Of a stretch of 64,000 nt of DNA, positions 15,797 through 28,315 are shown piece by piece. The stretch spans positions 39,530,511 to 39,594,510 of the forward strand of contig NC_067285.1 of the NCBI RefSeq assembly GCF_020740795.1. Reading direction: 5' to 3'. Source of the DNA: Apus apus (taxonomy: Eukaryota > Chordata > Aves > Apodiformes > Apodidae). The position numbers were made by a program, and so were the translations under genes. The notes under the pieces are model-generated. The model was not told where the DNA came from. It did no database searches and saw nothing but the letters and a program-made list of their open reading frames with translations. How positions within the stretch are numbered: position 1 is the stretch's first letter; each line of letters starts with the position of its first letter.

Positions 15797-16440
15797 CCAG
15801 GGAATCATAGAATCATAGAATCGTAGGGGTTGGAAGGGACCTCGAAAGATCATCTAGTCCAACCCCCCTGCCAGAGCAGGGTCACCCAGAGCACATCACA
15901 CAGGAACGTGTCCAGGTGGGTTTTGAATGTCTCCAGTGAAGAAGACTCCACAGCCTCTCTGGGCAGCCTGTTCCAGGGCTCTGTCACTCTCACAGTAAAA
16001 AAAAATTTTCTGGTATTCACCTTGAACCTCCTGTGCTCCAATTTGTATCCATTACTCCTTGTCCTATCACTGGTCATCACTGAAAAAAGCTGAACTCCAT
16101 CTTCTTGACACTCATCCTTTATGTATTTGTAAACACTGATGAGGTCACCCCTCAGCCTCCTCTTCTCCAAGCTCAAGAGACCCAGCTCCCTCAGCCTTTC
16201 CTCATCAGGGAGATGTTCCACTCCCTTCATCATCTTTGTGACTCTGCACTGGACTCTTTCCAGCACTTCCCTGTCCTTCCTGAACTGAGGGGCCCAGAAC
16301 TGGACACAACACTCCAGATGTGGCCTCACCAATGCAGAATAGAGGGGGAGGAGAACCTCTCTTGACCGACTAACCACCCCCTTTCTAATGCACCCCAGGA
16401 TGCCGTTGGCCTTCTTAGCCACAAGGGCACATTGCTGGGA
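15797..16440 (-). mobile_element. CR1 LINE fragment
   Basis: The minus strand carries ORF2 C-terminal pieces ([57 protein letters not shown]) and ends with tandem TGATTCTATGATTC tail repeats at 15797-15822. The reading frame of the last about 220 codons is open, so this is one of the younger copies here. Confidence 0.93.
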
Positions 16441-17464
16441 AGGGACACAGATGTGCTCGGGCTGCCCTGAGCAGGTTCCAGCACACCCCCCAGCCTGCTT
16501 CCCCAGCACATCAGCTCTCAATACACACACACACATACTTATATATCCGTATAAACATCAGCCACCTTGGTGCAACGCTCACCCCCTGCTCGCTGCCGGC
16601 CCAGATTTTACAGCTGCTGATCCCCACACGTCCCTTAACAAGCTTGGCTTCTTTATTTTTCAGTTGCTGAGAGAGGAAAGCAGGTCACCAGGGCACAGAA
16701 GGAGGCAGAAATGGGGTTCTGACCCAGGAAGGACACCCCATGTCCCGCTGCAGGGGCACAAGGCTCCCCAAGCTCCCAGCACCTCCTCACCCTGCTCCAG
16801 GGGAGCGGTGCAATGGGAGCCACGGAGCTGGGGCTCTCCCGCTGCTTGCAGCAGTGCTGGGGGGCAGAAATGGGGAGCAGGGCCCCCTCACACCCCAGCC
16901 CAGGCTCGGAAGAGCTGCCTGCCCGCGGGAAGAACCCAAAACTCCAGCCAAAGCCACCGCTGAGGACCCACTGCCCCGGGGATGCCAGCAAGTGTCCTGG
17001 CCATCCCAGCTGCCTTCCCTCTGCACCCATCACCCAGCCCAGTTGCGGGTCCTTTGGCACTGGGAGGGCCCAGATCTGTGGGAAGGGGGTTGGGAGCCAG
17101 GTGGGGAAAAGAAGGGAAAAAAAAAACAAAACACCAAACCATCAACAAAACCAAAAATCAAACAAAAAACCCAACAGATTAAAAAACGGGCGGGGGGGGA
17201 GAAAAAAAGGGGTGTAACAGGAGAAGAAGAGAAAGAAACAAGGTGAAAAGACAGGTTAAAAACAAGGAAGAAGGGAAACAAGGGGAAAATGAGAAGAAGA
17301 AAAGAGGAAAAAAAAAAAAGAATGAAATAAGATCCCAAAGGCCCAAAGTGCCAAGCAGAGGTGCAGCAGGAGGGAAGTGAGCAGCAGAGCCCCCCGCCCC
17401 GCAGCCGGGGGGGGTAACGCGGGTGAAGCAGCAAAACTGACCCCGCAGGGAAAGGAACCAAAGA
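16441..17464. other. Intergenic, no gene recognised
   Basis: Contains a CA-rich stretch near 16525 and a long A-rich, purine-rich region at about 17105-17335. No exon or repeat family recognised. Confidence 0.55.
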
Positions 17465-18118
17465 CACTGGGGGAAACTGTTCTTTTCTTCCCCACAAAAT
17501 GCCTTTTCAGCCAGCGAAGGCCTCTCCTGATTCTCCCCAGCTAAGGGACTAAAACAGACTTGTTTCTCAAGGACAGCTGAACCCAAAACAACAGCTGTGG
17601 CCCGGGACAGAAAGGATGGGCGACAAGCCACCCTGTGCCCCTGGCAGTCACCGCCCTAACCTGGGGCTCAGGGACGCTCGTTGGCTCTGGGCAGTGACAC
17701 TGACTGGACAGGTGGGTCAGGGGGGCTTCCCCCTTCCTCCCCTCCTCCCTTCAGTCCTTAACCCTCTCCCTTACAAGCACCGGACCTCTTGCATTGCCTC
17801 CCGAAAGGACACTTGCTCACTACACACATATTTATAGCCCTGGTCCCTAAACATCATCCCTCGGTTTGTGTTCACCTTTCATAAACCGATTAGTTGGTGG
17901 AGTAAACCTTGGCTTTAGAGGCAATCTCTGAGCGTGGTGGGGTGGCGGGGCTTTCTAACTACCCCCCTGAAATACGGTCCCGCGGTGGCCGTTCCTCCGT
18001 GAGAGGCAGCGCCGCGTGTGACCCTCGGGCTCATTCACAAACCCCTCCCCATCGGGACGGGGAGTCGCAAAAGCACCTGACAGCCGGGAGCCCCCCCCCC
18101 CGCCCCCCCTTTGCGACA
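17465..18118 (+). repeat. Older solo LTR related to the ERVL provirus
   Basis: It shares ordered, diverged blocks with the 3' LTR at 13898-14519: AAAATGCC..AGCCAGCRAAG near 17497, the stretch CGTGTGACCCTCGGGCTCAT near 18014, and CTGACAGCCGGGAGCC at about 18077, ending GCGACA. No internal retroviral sequence follows, so it is a solo LTR or fragment. The left boundary is uncertain. Confidence 0.7.
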
Positions 18119-18410
18119 GACACAAACAAACCCTGCCAGAGCAAGGGAAAAAACAGCAGGAAAAACGTCCTGACCTGCCGAGAAACAGCAAAAGGGGAAA
18201 GCACCACACGGCTCGGCCCCAGAGCCTGTCAGAGGGGGCCCGTCCTGGGCTGGGGTCTCTCCGGGCCCCCCCCCCCTGGGGACTGGTAGGGTTGGGGAGC
18301 AGGGCAGGTTGTCAGGGTCTCGGGTGCCCCCCCTGCTTGGGGGCTGCTGGTGTGGGCTTGATGGGGTTGGGAACAACAGGATGGTGAATTAATAAAGCAA
18401 AGGTTGGGGA
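18119..18410. other. Intergenic spacer
   Basis: GC-rich sequence with a C10 run near 18269. Nothing recognised. Confidence 0.5.
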
Positions 18411-19372
18411 GGGCATTGCTGTGATGGGGGGACACGCGTTGTTGTGATGGGGGGACGTTGTTGTGATGAGGGGGACGTTGCTGTGATGGGGGGACGTTGC
18501 TCTGATGGGGGGACGTTGTTGTGATGGGGGGGACGTTGCTGTGATGGGGGGGATGTTGCTGTGATGGGGGGGACGTTGTTGTGATGGGGGGGACGTTGCT
18601 GTGATGGGGGGGATGTTGCTGTGATGGGGGGACGTTGCTGTGATGGGGGGAGACATTGTGATGGGGGGATGTTGCTGTGATGGGGGGACGTTGCTGTGCT
18701 GGGGGGACGTTATGATGGGGGGGAACGTTGCTCTGATGGGGGGACGTTGCTGTGATGGGGGGATGTTGCTGTGATGGGGGGGACGCTGTTGTGATGAGGG
18801 GGGCGTTGCTGTGATGGGGGGGAGGTTTTTGTGATGGGGGGACGTTGCTCTGATGGAGGGGGACGTTGTTGTGATGAGGGGGGGGACGTTGCTGTGATGG
18901 GGGGGACGTTGTTGTGATGGGGGGACGTTGCTGTGATGGGGGTGGACGTTGTGATGGGGGGACGTTGCTGTGATGGGGGGGACGTTGCTGTGGTGGGGGG
19001 ACATTGCTGTGATGGGGGGACGTTGCTGTGATGGGGGGGAGGTTTTTGTGATGGGGAGGACGTTGCTGTGATGGGGGGACGTTGTTGTGATGGGGGGACA
19101 TTACTGTGATGGGGGGACATTGCTGTGATGGGGGGGACGTTGCTGTGATAAGGGGGGACGTTTTTGTGATGGGGGGGACATTGCTGTGATGGGGGGACGT
19201 TGTTGTGATGGGGGGGACGTTGCTGTGATGGGGGGAGACGTTTTCGTGATGGGGGGACATTGCTGTGATGGGGGGACGTTGTTGTGATGGGGGGACATTG
19301 CTGTGATGGGGGGGGACGTTGCTGTGATGGGGGGGACGTTTTTGTGATGGGGGGACATTGCTGTGATGGGGA
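18411..19372. repeat. G-rich minisatellite, about 19-bp unit, about 50 copies
   Basis: The unit is close to GTTGCTGTGATGGGGGGAC, with the G run varying from 4 to 8 and variants TTGTTGTGATG, TTTTTGTGATG and TTGCTCTGATG. Because 19 is not a multiple of 3 and the minus strand has no stop in any phase, all three minus frames stay open and give repeating PPSQQRP / PPITATS / PHHSNV peptides. That explains the long frames seen there. One G tract per unit gives strong G-quadruplex potential on the plus strand. Confidence 0.93.
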
Positions 19373-20639
19373 CCCACCTGCCAGCCCCTCTCTCCCACAT
19401 TTTGGGGTGCCCTGTCCCATTCTCGGGGCCGGGCAGTCCCGCTGGAGCTCTGTGGGGGCAGCCAGCTTAAAAACCAGCCTGGTTTCATCCAGATGATTCC
19501 CTTCCACTGGGGCAGCACAAGCGAGTGGCACGAGCTGTGCAGGGCAGCCTTAAATCCCCCTTCAGTGTGAATTTCTTCCATCATTTCCCATTCAGAGCAG
19601 AACAAAAACGCCCAACCAAATCAAACCCAACAAGCCAACAACCCCAACCAAACCCAGAAGGAACCTGGAACAGCAAGGCTGAGCCTTAAGCTACATTTTA
19701 TTCACACCCATGAAGTCATGAGGGCTTGTAAGCTCAGGAGGGTTGGAACTCTTCCTGATCTGGGCAAAAGGCTCCACAAAAAAAGCTTCAGGAGCTGGAG
19801 GAACAAGGGAGGTGCTGCAGCTGGAGATGGGTACCCTGGGATGCTGTTCAGTGCCTGGGTGTGCCTGAGTGTCAGGGCTGAGTTTCAGAAGGGCTTGAAC
19901 ACTTGCTGCTGTTCCCAACCCCTGCAGCAAGAGCAGCCCCTGCATCCCACCAGTGCTCAGCCTGGAGTTTGGAATTCCTGGAGTTAAACAATTGGGCAGG
20001 GACCGTGACCAAGCTGCGTGGGGCTGTGCCTGTCCCTGCCCACAGTCACACTGAGCTCTCATCAAGACCAGTCACTGCTGAAAGGACCAGCAGCAGCAGC
20101 AACGACCCCAGGGGTGGTTGTGTCCCTCTGCTGCTCCACCCCACTGCAAGTGGATTTGGTGCCCCCTGGGAGATCTTCTGCAGTGCTTTACTGTCTTGAT
20201 GGGGAGCAAGTTTCCCTCCCTCGGTTTAGGTGGTGCCCATTTGCCTTCATCCTCTGTGCTGGCTTTGGCTGGGCCAGAGTTTCTGCAGAGCAGCTGGTGT
20301 GAGGCCACCTCTGGGTTTGTGCTGAGGCTGATGCTGGTAACACAGGGATGTCCGAGTTGTTGTTGCCAAGCCACGTTGACATGAAGCCAAGGACTTCTTC
20401 AGATTCTCACACTGACCCTGTCCTGCCAACTGCTGCTCTGCAAGGAGCTGGGGGAGACACAGCCTGGGCAGCTGAGCCACACTGGCCCATGGTGACCTCC
20501 ACACAGTGTCATGGCACAAGTTAGCCAAGGGGTGTGATCACTGCTTGGGGACAGGCTGGGAACCTGTCAGCAGCTGGTGAGCAGTTGCATCACTTGCAGG
20601 CTTCTTTTGTTGGGTTTTGGTGTGTGTGTGTGTGTGTCT
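19373..20639. other. Intergenic, no gene recognised
   Basis: Unique-looking sequence; a (TG)n run near 20620 borders the LTR fragment. No conserved coding frame seen. Confidence 0.5.
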
Positions 20640-20894
20640 GGTTGGTTGGTTTTTCCTTGATCTTTTTTTATTTTTATTTTGTTTATTTGTTGGTTGCTGT
20701 TGTTTTTTTTTCCTTATCGTTGTGTTATTTTAGTATCATTGTAACTATTCATCTTAGCAATCTATTTTATTCCAATCACAACAGCATTCTAATCTCAACC
20801 CACAAGTTCTCTTCTCTTTTTCCTCCAAGTCTCTCCACCCTCCCACCATGGGGTGGGAGAAGATGAGTGAGCCTGGTGGGGTTAAACCACAACA
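20640..20894 (+). repeat. ERVK-like LTR, 3' fragment
   Basis: A T-rich stretch, then CCCACCATGGGGTGGGAGAAG, ending GGTTAAACCACAACA at 20880-20894, the 3' terminus characteristic of a common avian ERVK-type LTR. Its 5' part is lost or unrecognisable. It may be the 5' LTR of the remnant ending at 22636. Confidence 0.6.
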
Positions 20895-22255
20895 GCCTTT
20901 TTCTTAGGCGTCCAGCAAGGGTCTCTTGAAGGGCTGAGATAACCACAGCTCTGACCAAAGTGAGTGAAAACACACCAGTTCTGAGTGCTCACCCTGGTCA
21001 GCAGGTTGGCTGTCAGAGCTGGGGGATGTCACACCTGTCATCACACCTGCCTGGCCTGCTGGTTGTGCTGCCTGGCAGCAGGACACGGGTGGGCTCTGCC
21101 GTGTGACACCCGTGGGGCGACCCACCCGGGATCTGAAGCCAGCGCTGCTGTCACCTCCTGCAGTTCATATTTACAGCCCGTACACTGAGGAGACGAGCTG
21201 AGGAGGAGACGTCTCTGAACCTGGGGTGCCATCTCCTGGAAATCATTCACAATAACACTTCTCATCTGCTCCCTCCTGAAGCAGGAGGCTCCACCTTCAC
21301 CAGGCTGATCACAAGATCGCTGGAGAGTTCTGAGGGGTTTTTTTGGCTCTCCTTGGGATGTCGAAACCCGCCTGCTCCTGCTGCCGTGAGCCAGCACCTT
21401 CCTGACCGTGGTTCACTTCTTCTTTGTCATCAAACAGTGCAACAACCCGCAGGTGGATAGGGTAGAGAAGGTTGAAGTGGGTCTGGACTGGCAAGATGAA
21501 GGTGGTCCCATGCAGCCTCCATCAACTAATAAAAAGATGCAACACACAGATGAGCTCGTGCTGGAGGGGTTAGAATTGCCCGTGGATGCTACTGCACAGG
21601 TTATCCAGGTGAACTATCCAGGTGTACTTCCACTGCAAGGAAGTAATTCAAGCCTCTCTGGTTTGAAGGCTGAAACAGAAACCTGGCAAGGTCTGGCAGG
21701 CTGGTTGTACCACACTGCCACCCAACCACCAAGGGCCGTGTGCTCACAACGGTGGGAGAGGCTCACTGGGTGGCTGGAAACACATCCCCTGTCCCATATC
21801 ACCACCCAGAACACTATCCTGAGCCTTGGAAACACAGTCCCCCAGCAAGGACTGTCATGCTCAAAGAGTGGGTCCATCACATCCCCCCCTTCCTGCACCA
21901 GCCTCCAGAACACGGAACGAAGCAATGACTGAAGCAGGAGCAAGGGGTGGTGAGACCTGTGAGCACTGGGACACACACTTAGCAAAGGCCACCTGGTGAG
22001 TCAACACCAGAGGATCTATTAATTGAGCTGTGCCTGCCCAGTCAAAGCTTCCACGTCCTTCAGAAGGGGGACAAGTCCCTGTGATGCACATGTTAGGGAA
22101 GAGAGTCCAGCATAGTCCTGCCTCAGGCAAAGGCAAACCCTGTCATGGGAAAGTATATATATATATATGTATCAAAATAACTAAAGTAATGGTGACTAAC
22201 TGGAAAGTCGAGGCCCTGGGCATGACATAAACAGCATGGAATAAAGGGTGGATGA
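20895..22255 (+). pseudogene. ERVK-like internal remnant with decayed integrase
   Basis: From about 21590 to 22145 the plus strand resembles the integrase end of an avian ERVK-type pol in changing frames. Readable pieces include GWLETHPLSH and ITTQNTILSL, then LAKATW and VNTRGS-like codons near 21980-22010 interrupted by stops. The segment 20895-21590 shows no clear retroviral match. Heavily mutated, internally deleted and non-coding today. Confidence 0.65.
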
Positions 22256-22636
22256 TGTCCTGGGTTTGCCTGGGGTAAAGTTAATTTTCACAAGGGGCTG
22301 GGAGGAGACAGAGCCAAGATAGAGGGCCTGAACTATATGATGTTCAGTATATAAACTGGGGGGGGTTGGCTGGGGAAGGGGAATTGTGGCTTGGAAGTGT
22401 GGTGGGCACTGGGTCCTGGGTGTTGAGCAATTGTTTTGTGCATCACCCACTCTTTGTTTTCTTTTCTTAACATTCTGTTATTGCTATTTCTTCTCACCTT
22501 GTCCTAGCCAACTGTCCTTACCCACATCCACGAGATTTACCTTTTTTTTCCAATTCTCTTCCCCATCCCACCATGCCAGGGAGGGGTGAGCAAGCAGCTG
22601 CAGGGTTCTTTTTGCTGGCTGTGTTTAAATCATGAC
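22256..22636 (+). repeat. ERVK-like 3' LTR
   Basis: Starts TGTCCTGGGTTTGCCTGGGG with GTTAATTTTC, has a TATATAAAC-like box near 22350, and ends GTGTTTAAATCATGAC. This start and end structure is typical of a widespread bird ERVK LTR. It follows the integrase remnant at the expected distance. No clean target-site duplication is visible. Confidence 0.75.
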
Positions 22637-25600
22637 TTCTTACCCTTCACAGAGCCTGGGAGGTGCCCTACTGCTGATCTGTACCGGGCATCAAAACCCC
22701 ACACATCTCACTGCCCTCAGCTTGAGCCCTGAGACATCAGGGAAGGACTCAGTCTCCATGTCCAACGTCCTGGGGTTCAGGCTTTGCCATCCTCCTTAAG
22801 GAAACACACCAAGGGCTCTCACAGCCACCTCCACAATCATTTTTCCAGCTGTATCCAGTGCCTCTGAGCTCCTGCTCCACCAGGGATGGCAACTTGGTCT
22901 GGTCTCTACAGTCTCTCCAGTGATGATTCTCCGTGGGGCCCTGACACCCCCAGAAACTTGGAGGCTGGGTGCTGACTTTCAGTTTTCTAGAGGCCAGTTC
23001 AAGCTTCTTACTGGGTCAGCAGTTCAGGAACTTGGCACCGGAGGGCTCGTGAACACGCAAAACGCCTGAACGAGCCAAGACTCTGGGCATAATTTTCCAA
23101 ATTCCTCTACTTTTATGTGGTTAACCAGGAAGATTTCAGAACTGTAGTCAAAAAAAAACCAAACAAAACAAACCAAAACCAACCAACCAAAAAGAAAAAC
23201 CCAGAACAAAACACAGTAAGAAATGATTTCTTCTTTATCAACTTTTCTTCCTTTTTCTACTTACACATGTAGTGGTACCAGCAATCCCCAAGTGATCATT
23301 GCCCTGAGCATTGAGTATGGACACAGCAGGAAGTCAAGACCCTTGAAGTCAAGCTCTCTGTGGGAAGTGTTTGTCCTTACCCCCAAGCCCCACCATTTCT
23401 CTCATCAGTCCCCTGGGATTTACAGCAGCCTCGTCCAAACCCACCTCTCTCCACTCAAGTCTGCAGCTCCATGTTTCAGCCCCTTGGCAGCAAATCCCAC
23501 CTGCTGTGCTTGGGGAAGGAGCTGCACGCAGCCACTGGAAGGTTCTTCTTCATTGCCAACCAGCAAGAAGTAAGTCAAGCATTGCTCATGAAAAAAAAAA
23601 AAACCCACAACCAAAAGACATTCCTGAGCTGCACAGTAAGAATACGTGACCTCCACTGAAGTCCACTTCTACAGTAGATGACAACACACCCATGGAAAAC
23701 ACATCATTGTGTCCAGCACAGATCCCAGGACACCTCAGAGCACTCCCTGCCCTGGGGTCTGGTCATATTCACTCTTGGCACACAGGGAGTCACACGTTGA
23801 AGCCACAACCCCCCTGGACTCACAGACAGAAGCCAAGAAATAAAGGGAATTAAAAGCTCTGAACACTGAAATCAGCAGAAATCTGAATCTGTAACTGCAG
23901 GAAAACCTTTGAGCAGTCTGGGCAGAATCTAGACCCACTCATTTCTCCTTCCCTGCAGAGTAACCTCCACGTTAATTTCACTGTAGGTGAAAAGAGGGAT
24001 GAGTATGATCTCTAAATTGGAAACCTCAAGTGCAATTCCTGAGATGTCCATTTCTAGTCCAGAGAGAGAGAAATCAGATGTCTCAACCTTGATGGCCTTC
24101 CCTGCCAGGCCAGCAGCTCCTGCTTCAGAAAGGCTCCTTTAGATCCTGGCTCACGTTTCCCTGTCCAACAGAAAGAACTTCAGGCACACCCGTGCACCTT
24201 GGAGCCACCCCTCTCAAAGCTCCACCAACGCTGGGGCTCCCTCTTTGCCTTGACGCCTGAGGGGTCCAGCGTTTCTACACCTGCACCCCCCAAGTCTTGC
24301 CAAAAATTCAGCTCCAAAAATGTAAAGCCTGGGGGCCATCGCTCCCAAACACGAGGTACCAGGCCTGAAAGCTGCTGCTGACCCTCCCCTTCCCCTGCCA
24401 CCCCTCTCAAAGCCCCTCCAACCCCCTCCAACCCTGGGGCTCCACCGTGCAGCTTCTTTCTCAGCTCCCCACGGGACCTCTGCCTCCTCTGACAGAGGCA
24501 GGTCTTTTTTTTTGGAAAAGAAGGAATTCGGGAACCCCCTGCTTTTTGCTCCCAGCTTTTTCTCCCCGGCACCACGGTGGTGGAAGTGAAAGAAGAAAAA
24601 CAGAACAACCAAACAAAACACCCCCCAGAAACTGGAAAACGACACACCCTGCCATCCCCCCCCCCCCAACCTTCTCCAAAAGTGCAGTGTTTAAGCCAGT
24701 TTTCTCCCCGTTGGGGGACGAGTTCAGCTTGGAGTTACTCCGTGGGGGGGAAACACCAGTGACCTGCCCGTGGTGCCCACCAGCCCAGCCTGCCTGGGGA
24801 GCTCGTGGCTGGGGTCAAACACCAGCTTTGCAGAGCAGGAGTCAGGTGTTGCCAGGAGAATTCCTGTGTATTCCAACACTTGCCAGCATTCTGCTCTGAG
24901 CTGAGCTTCCAGAAGCACCTCAGCTCTCCCCCTGCTGACTCAACATCTGAGACTCTTTTTTTTTCTATCAGCAGAAGCCTGCAGGAAAAAAAGATGACTC
25001 AGAAAGCAAACGCAAGAGGAAAAGAGGGCAAACTTTAGGTAGCAGGTCCACACGGTGCAGTTGGGCTGGTTTTAGCCTTGCTGACAGGGAGCTGGGAGGC
25101 ACTGAGCTGGTGTCCTGCCATGGTGAACTTCATACGTCCCCCTGGTATCTTCAGACCTCCTGGCTCCCTGGATGCCACCCACTGCCAGGCTGGGCCCAGC
25201 CCTGCTCTCAGCTTGTCTGCTCTGTGATGAAAACTGCCTGAGGGTCTGCTGGTCCCTCTCCAAAGGCCACCTACACCACCCTCCTGCCTCCCCACAGCCC
25301 CCAGAGGCAGAACCCCTTCCCCAGCATGACCCACTGCCTTCAGCATCCCAAAAAGAGGGGGGCCAGGAAACACACACACCCCCCCCCCCCTTGATTTTCC
25401 CAGAAGGTTTCTCTGCATGAAAAACTTGTGTAAACTTGTGAAAATCTTGTGTGAATGAGATTTAAAGACAACAGGAAGAGCTTTTGTGGGAAATAAGTAC
25501 AAAACCTGTTCAAGACTCTGGTAATTATTGCTGTCGAAGCCAAGAGGACAAACCCAGTCGGATAAAGCAGGAGTGGCCGAGAGCACAGTTTATGTCAGAG

Positions 25601-28315
25601 ATGGAGCTGCAAAGCCAGAGCCTTTCTTCTTTTCCTGGACAATTTTCCCAGCAGTTTTCCACCCCCTCAAGTTCTCTTGCTCCTTTTGATTCCACAGGGA
25701 GCAACACTCCACTGGGGTGGAAGGCTAAGTGCTGCCAGCCAGCAGGAAAGAGGGAGGAGAGGCATTTTGGTCTCACACCTTTTCTCCCAGTAAAGCCCCA
25801 GTGGCAGAAGGGCAGGGACCCCCTCGCCTGGGAAGCAGGACCCCCGGGAGGCTCTGGGCTGCTGCTGCTGCAGGCTTTGGGCTCCTTGTCCTGCTCCTGA
25901 GCAGCTGGTACCTGCAGTGAAAGGTCTCAGAGCAATCGACAGCTGTAAACAGAAGTAAACCAACACCAAGACCCACTTTTGAAACGCAAGAAAACACCCT
26001 GAAAAGTTACCTTTACTCCTTAAAAGTCTCTCAGGTTGTCCACAGGCTATTTTTTTACATCTAGCAAAGGTATTTACCCATTCTTAAATGCCTCCAGTCT
26101 CCTCCTGATACACAAACCTATTCAAATTCCTTGCAGACCAGTGGCCAGAAAGGAATAGGAAGGGGCTGCCAGCCCACAGGGCTCAGATAACTGGTGCTAG
26201 CCTTTCTGCTGAGCAGCACCCTGCCTTCCTGGGGTGAGCCCCAAGAGCAACGTGCTCCATCTGTGTCCCCCCTGCCCTCCTGTCCCTCCCAGCAGCCACC
26301 ACAGAGAGAGCAGCACCTTCAGGTCCTGGCTGTGGCAAACACTGGGTGCTGCCCATCACAGCTCAGGTTCAGTTTTTGCCCAGAAACACATGGATCAAAG
26401 CTTTTTTTTTTTTTTTACATACAGGCTACTTATTGAGAAAAAAAATTCCTTACAAGATTTTTTCCCTCTGAGGGAAAGTAGTGGGGCAGGGGACCAGCAC
26501 ATTTGCTCCTCTCTCACCTGCCTGAGCAGCCCCAGGCACCCCGGGCCAAGGCTGACACCCTCCTACAAATGGTTTTAATTAGTCCATTGAGGTGGCCCCA
26601 CGCTTGGCAGAGCATTAGCTACACATTCTTGTGCCATGGCTGCTGAGGAGCAGCTAAGCAGGGTTACTGGAATCTTGCAAAAGAGGGTGGTCAGGCTGGA
26701 GGTGGCCAGGGTGCACAAGGCACCTGTCTTTGTCTGGCAGGCCCAAACAGCCACCCCAGCAGGTTTGTGGTGGCCCAGGGTGGTGGAGCATGGCAGGCAG
26801 GGGAGGCACGGGCACTGTTTTTTTTGCTCTGCTCCATCCTGTCACCCCCGCCAGGCCAGCCAGACCCCCTGGCAAAAGGAACACACTGAGCGGCCAGTTG
26901 AGCAACGCCCGCTTGTCTCCTTCAGGGAAAGAAAACAGACAAGCCACAGGGACAGCAGGCAGGCAAGAGATCACATCCCCAGGCGATGAAGTGCAGCACA
27001 AGTGTATTTGTTGCCAGCATCCCCTCCCCATCCCCACAGGCAGGGCTCAGGCCCCTTGCTGAAAAGCATTTGCTGCCACGTGGAGCAGAAGGGTCCAGCC
27101 TGGGGTTGCCCAGAGGGACAACGGGCCAAGAACCAGGATTTCCATGGGAACAACCACTGGTACCAGGAAGAGGTTTGGTGCCAAGTGCTGCCTGCCCCCG
27201 TTATTGCTGCTCCGCACCAGCAGAGCTCAGGCTTTGGGGGGGGTTTGGCCAAGGCCAGGAGCCCACCTGAGCTCCTGTCAAGGCGCAAGCAGTGAGGTTC
27301 CACGCAACCCTGCTCTGTAGGTACAAAACGCAGCCGAGGGCTGTTTAAAAACTATGTCACCACAAAATAACCTCACCCACTATAAAACAAACCCCTGCTC
27401 TGCCACCTCTGCGAGCATTCTGAGTAACAAGACAACGCAGCAGCACAAGCTGGCGGAAGAAACCAGGGGGGCCAAAGGTGTCCCCGTCCCCAGGGAGCAG
27501 GGGTGCAGAGGAGCTTCCTTGGACCCCCCCCCTGTGCAAGCAGGAATGCCACGGGGCTGGGGTGTAGGTATTTTAGACACAGACACGGAATCCATACTTT
27601 GATGGACAGGAGGAGACCCGTGCCCCCAGCTGTCCAGGGAAGAATTAGAAGAGACCACCAGGAAGCAGGGCTGCAAACACCTGCCCTTCCCAAGCCTGCA
27701 GCCCTAAAAAAAACCCCATAAAAATAAATCTATTATTGCCAACAACGAGTTTTAAGACCCTCTTGCACCACAGATAAGGTGAATCAATTTGTTGGGTTTG
27801 GTCTTTTTGGTGTGTAAAAAGACAGGGAAGGGCCTGGGTATACAGTGTCTGAGGTATGTTTGGAGGGAAAAAAGTGCAGCAAAAAGGAGAGGGGAAAACG
27901 AAAGAGAACGAAACAAAAAAAGGAAGGGGGAAGCAGCACTTAACAGGTTGGCTCTGAACGTGTCTCTTGTATGGAAAAAAATAATAAAATGATTGTCGAA
28001 AGAGCCACTGGTGAAAACCAGGGAGAGAAAATATCTTTGCTGCAGAGGTACCTTCCGGCTTCTTGCAGCAGCAGAGCTTGAGTCCGAGGTCCACCAGCCT
28101 GGTTTCCCTTCGCAGCTCCCTCTGGAAAGCCCAAGGCAACGTCGCTCCGGCGCGCGCCTCCGGGGATGCTCGTGGGGTGAAGAGCAGCGCCCGGCCCCCA
28201 GGCTCCCTGCCTCTCCCGGGGGAGGAGGAGGAAGAGGAGGGGGACACGGGTCTCCTGCAGGGTCACCCCAACACCCTGCCAGCCCCTCGGTGCCAGGACC
28301 CCCCAGCTCAGGGCG
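22637..28315. other. 3' flank of FGF5, including its probable 3' UTR
   Basis: No coding exon recognised. The FGF5 3' UTR must begin at 28315 and run left. No canonical AATAAA was found on the minus strand near the stop; an ATTAAA lies at 26574-26579, about 1.7 kb downstream of the stop, but it is only a weak candidate. A T16 run occurs near 26402 and a C11 run near 25380. Confidence 0.45.

Noticed and set aside
18411-19372. CRISPR-like array
   Set aside because: Units are contiguous with no unique spacers, and the host is a vertebrate; it is a minisatellite.
18229-19605. A 458-codon minus-strand frame rich in Pro, Ser, His and Gln
   Set aside because: It is entirely produced by the 19-bp minisatellite; the same peptides appear in the other two frames, and there is no start context, splice structure or family match.
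21408-21932. A 174-codon plus-strand frame as a possible host gene
   Set aside because: Its second half reads as decayed avian ERVK integrase in and out of frame and leads into the matching LTR, so it is retroviral debris.
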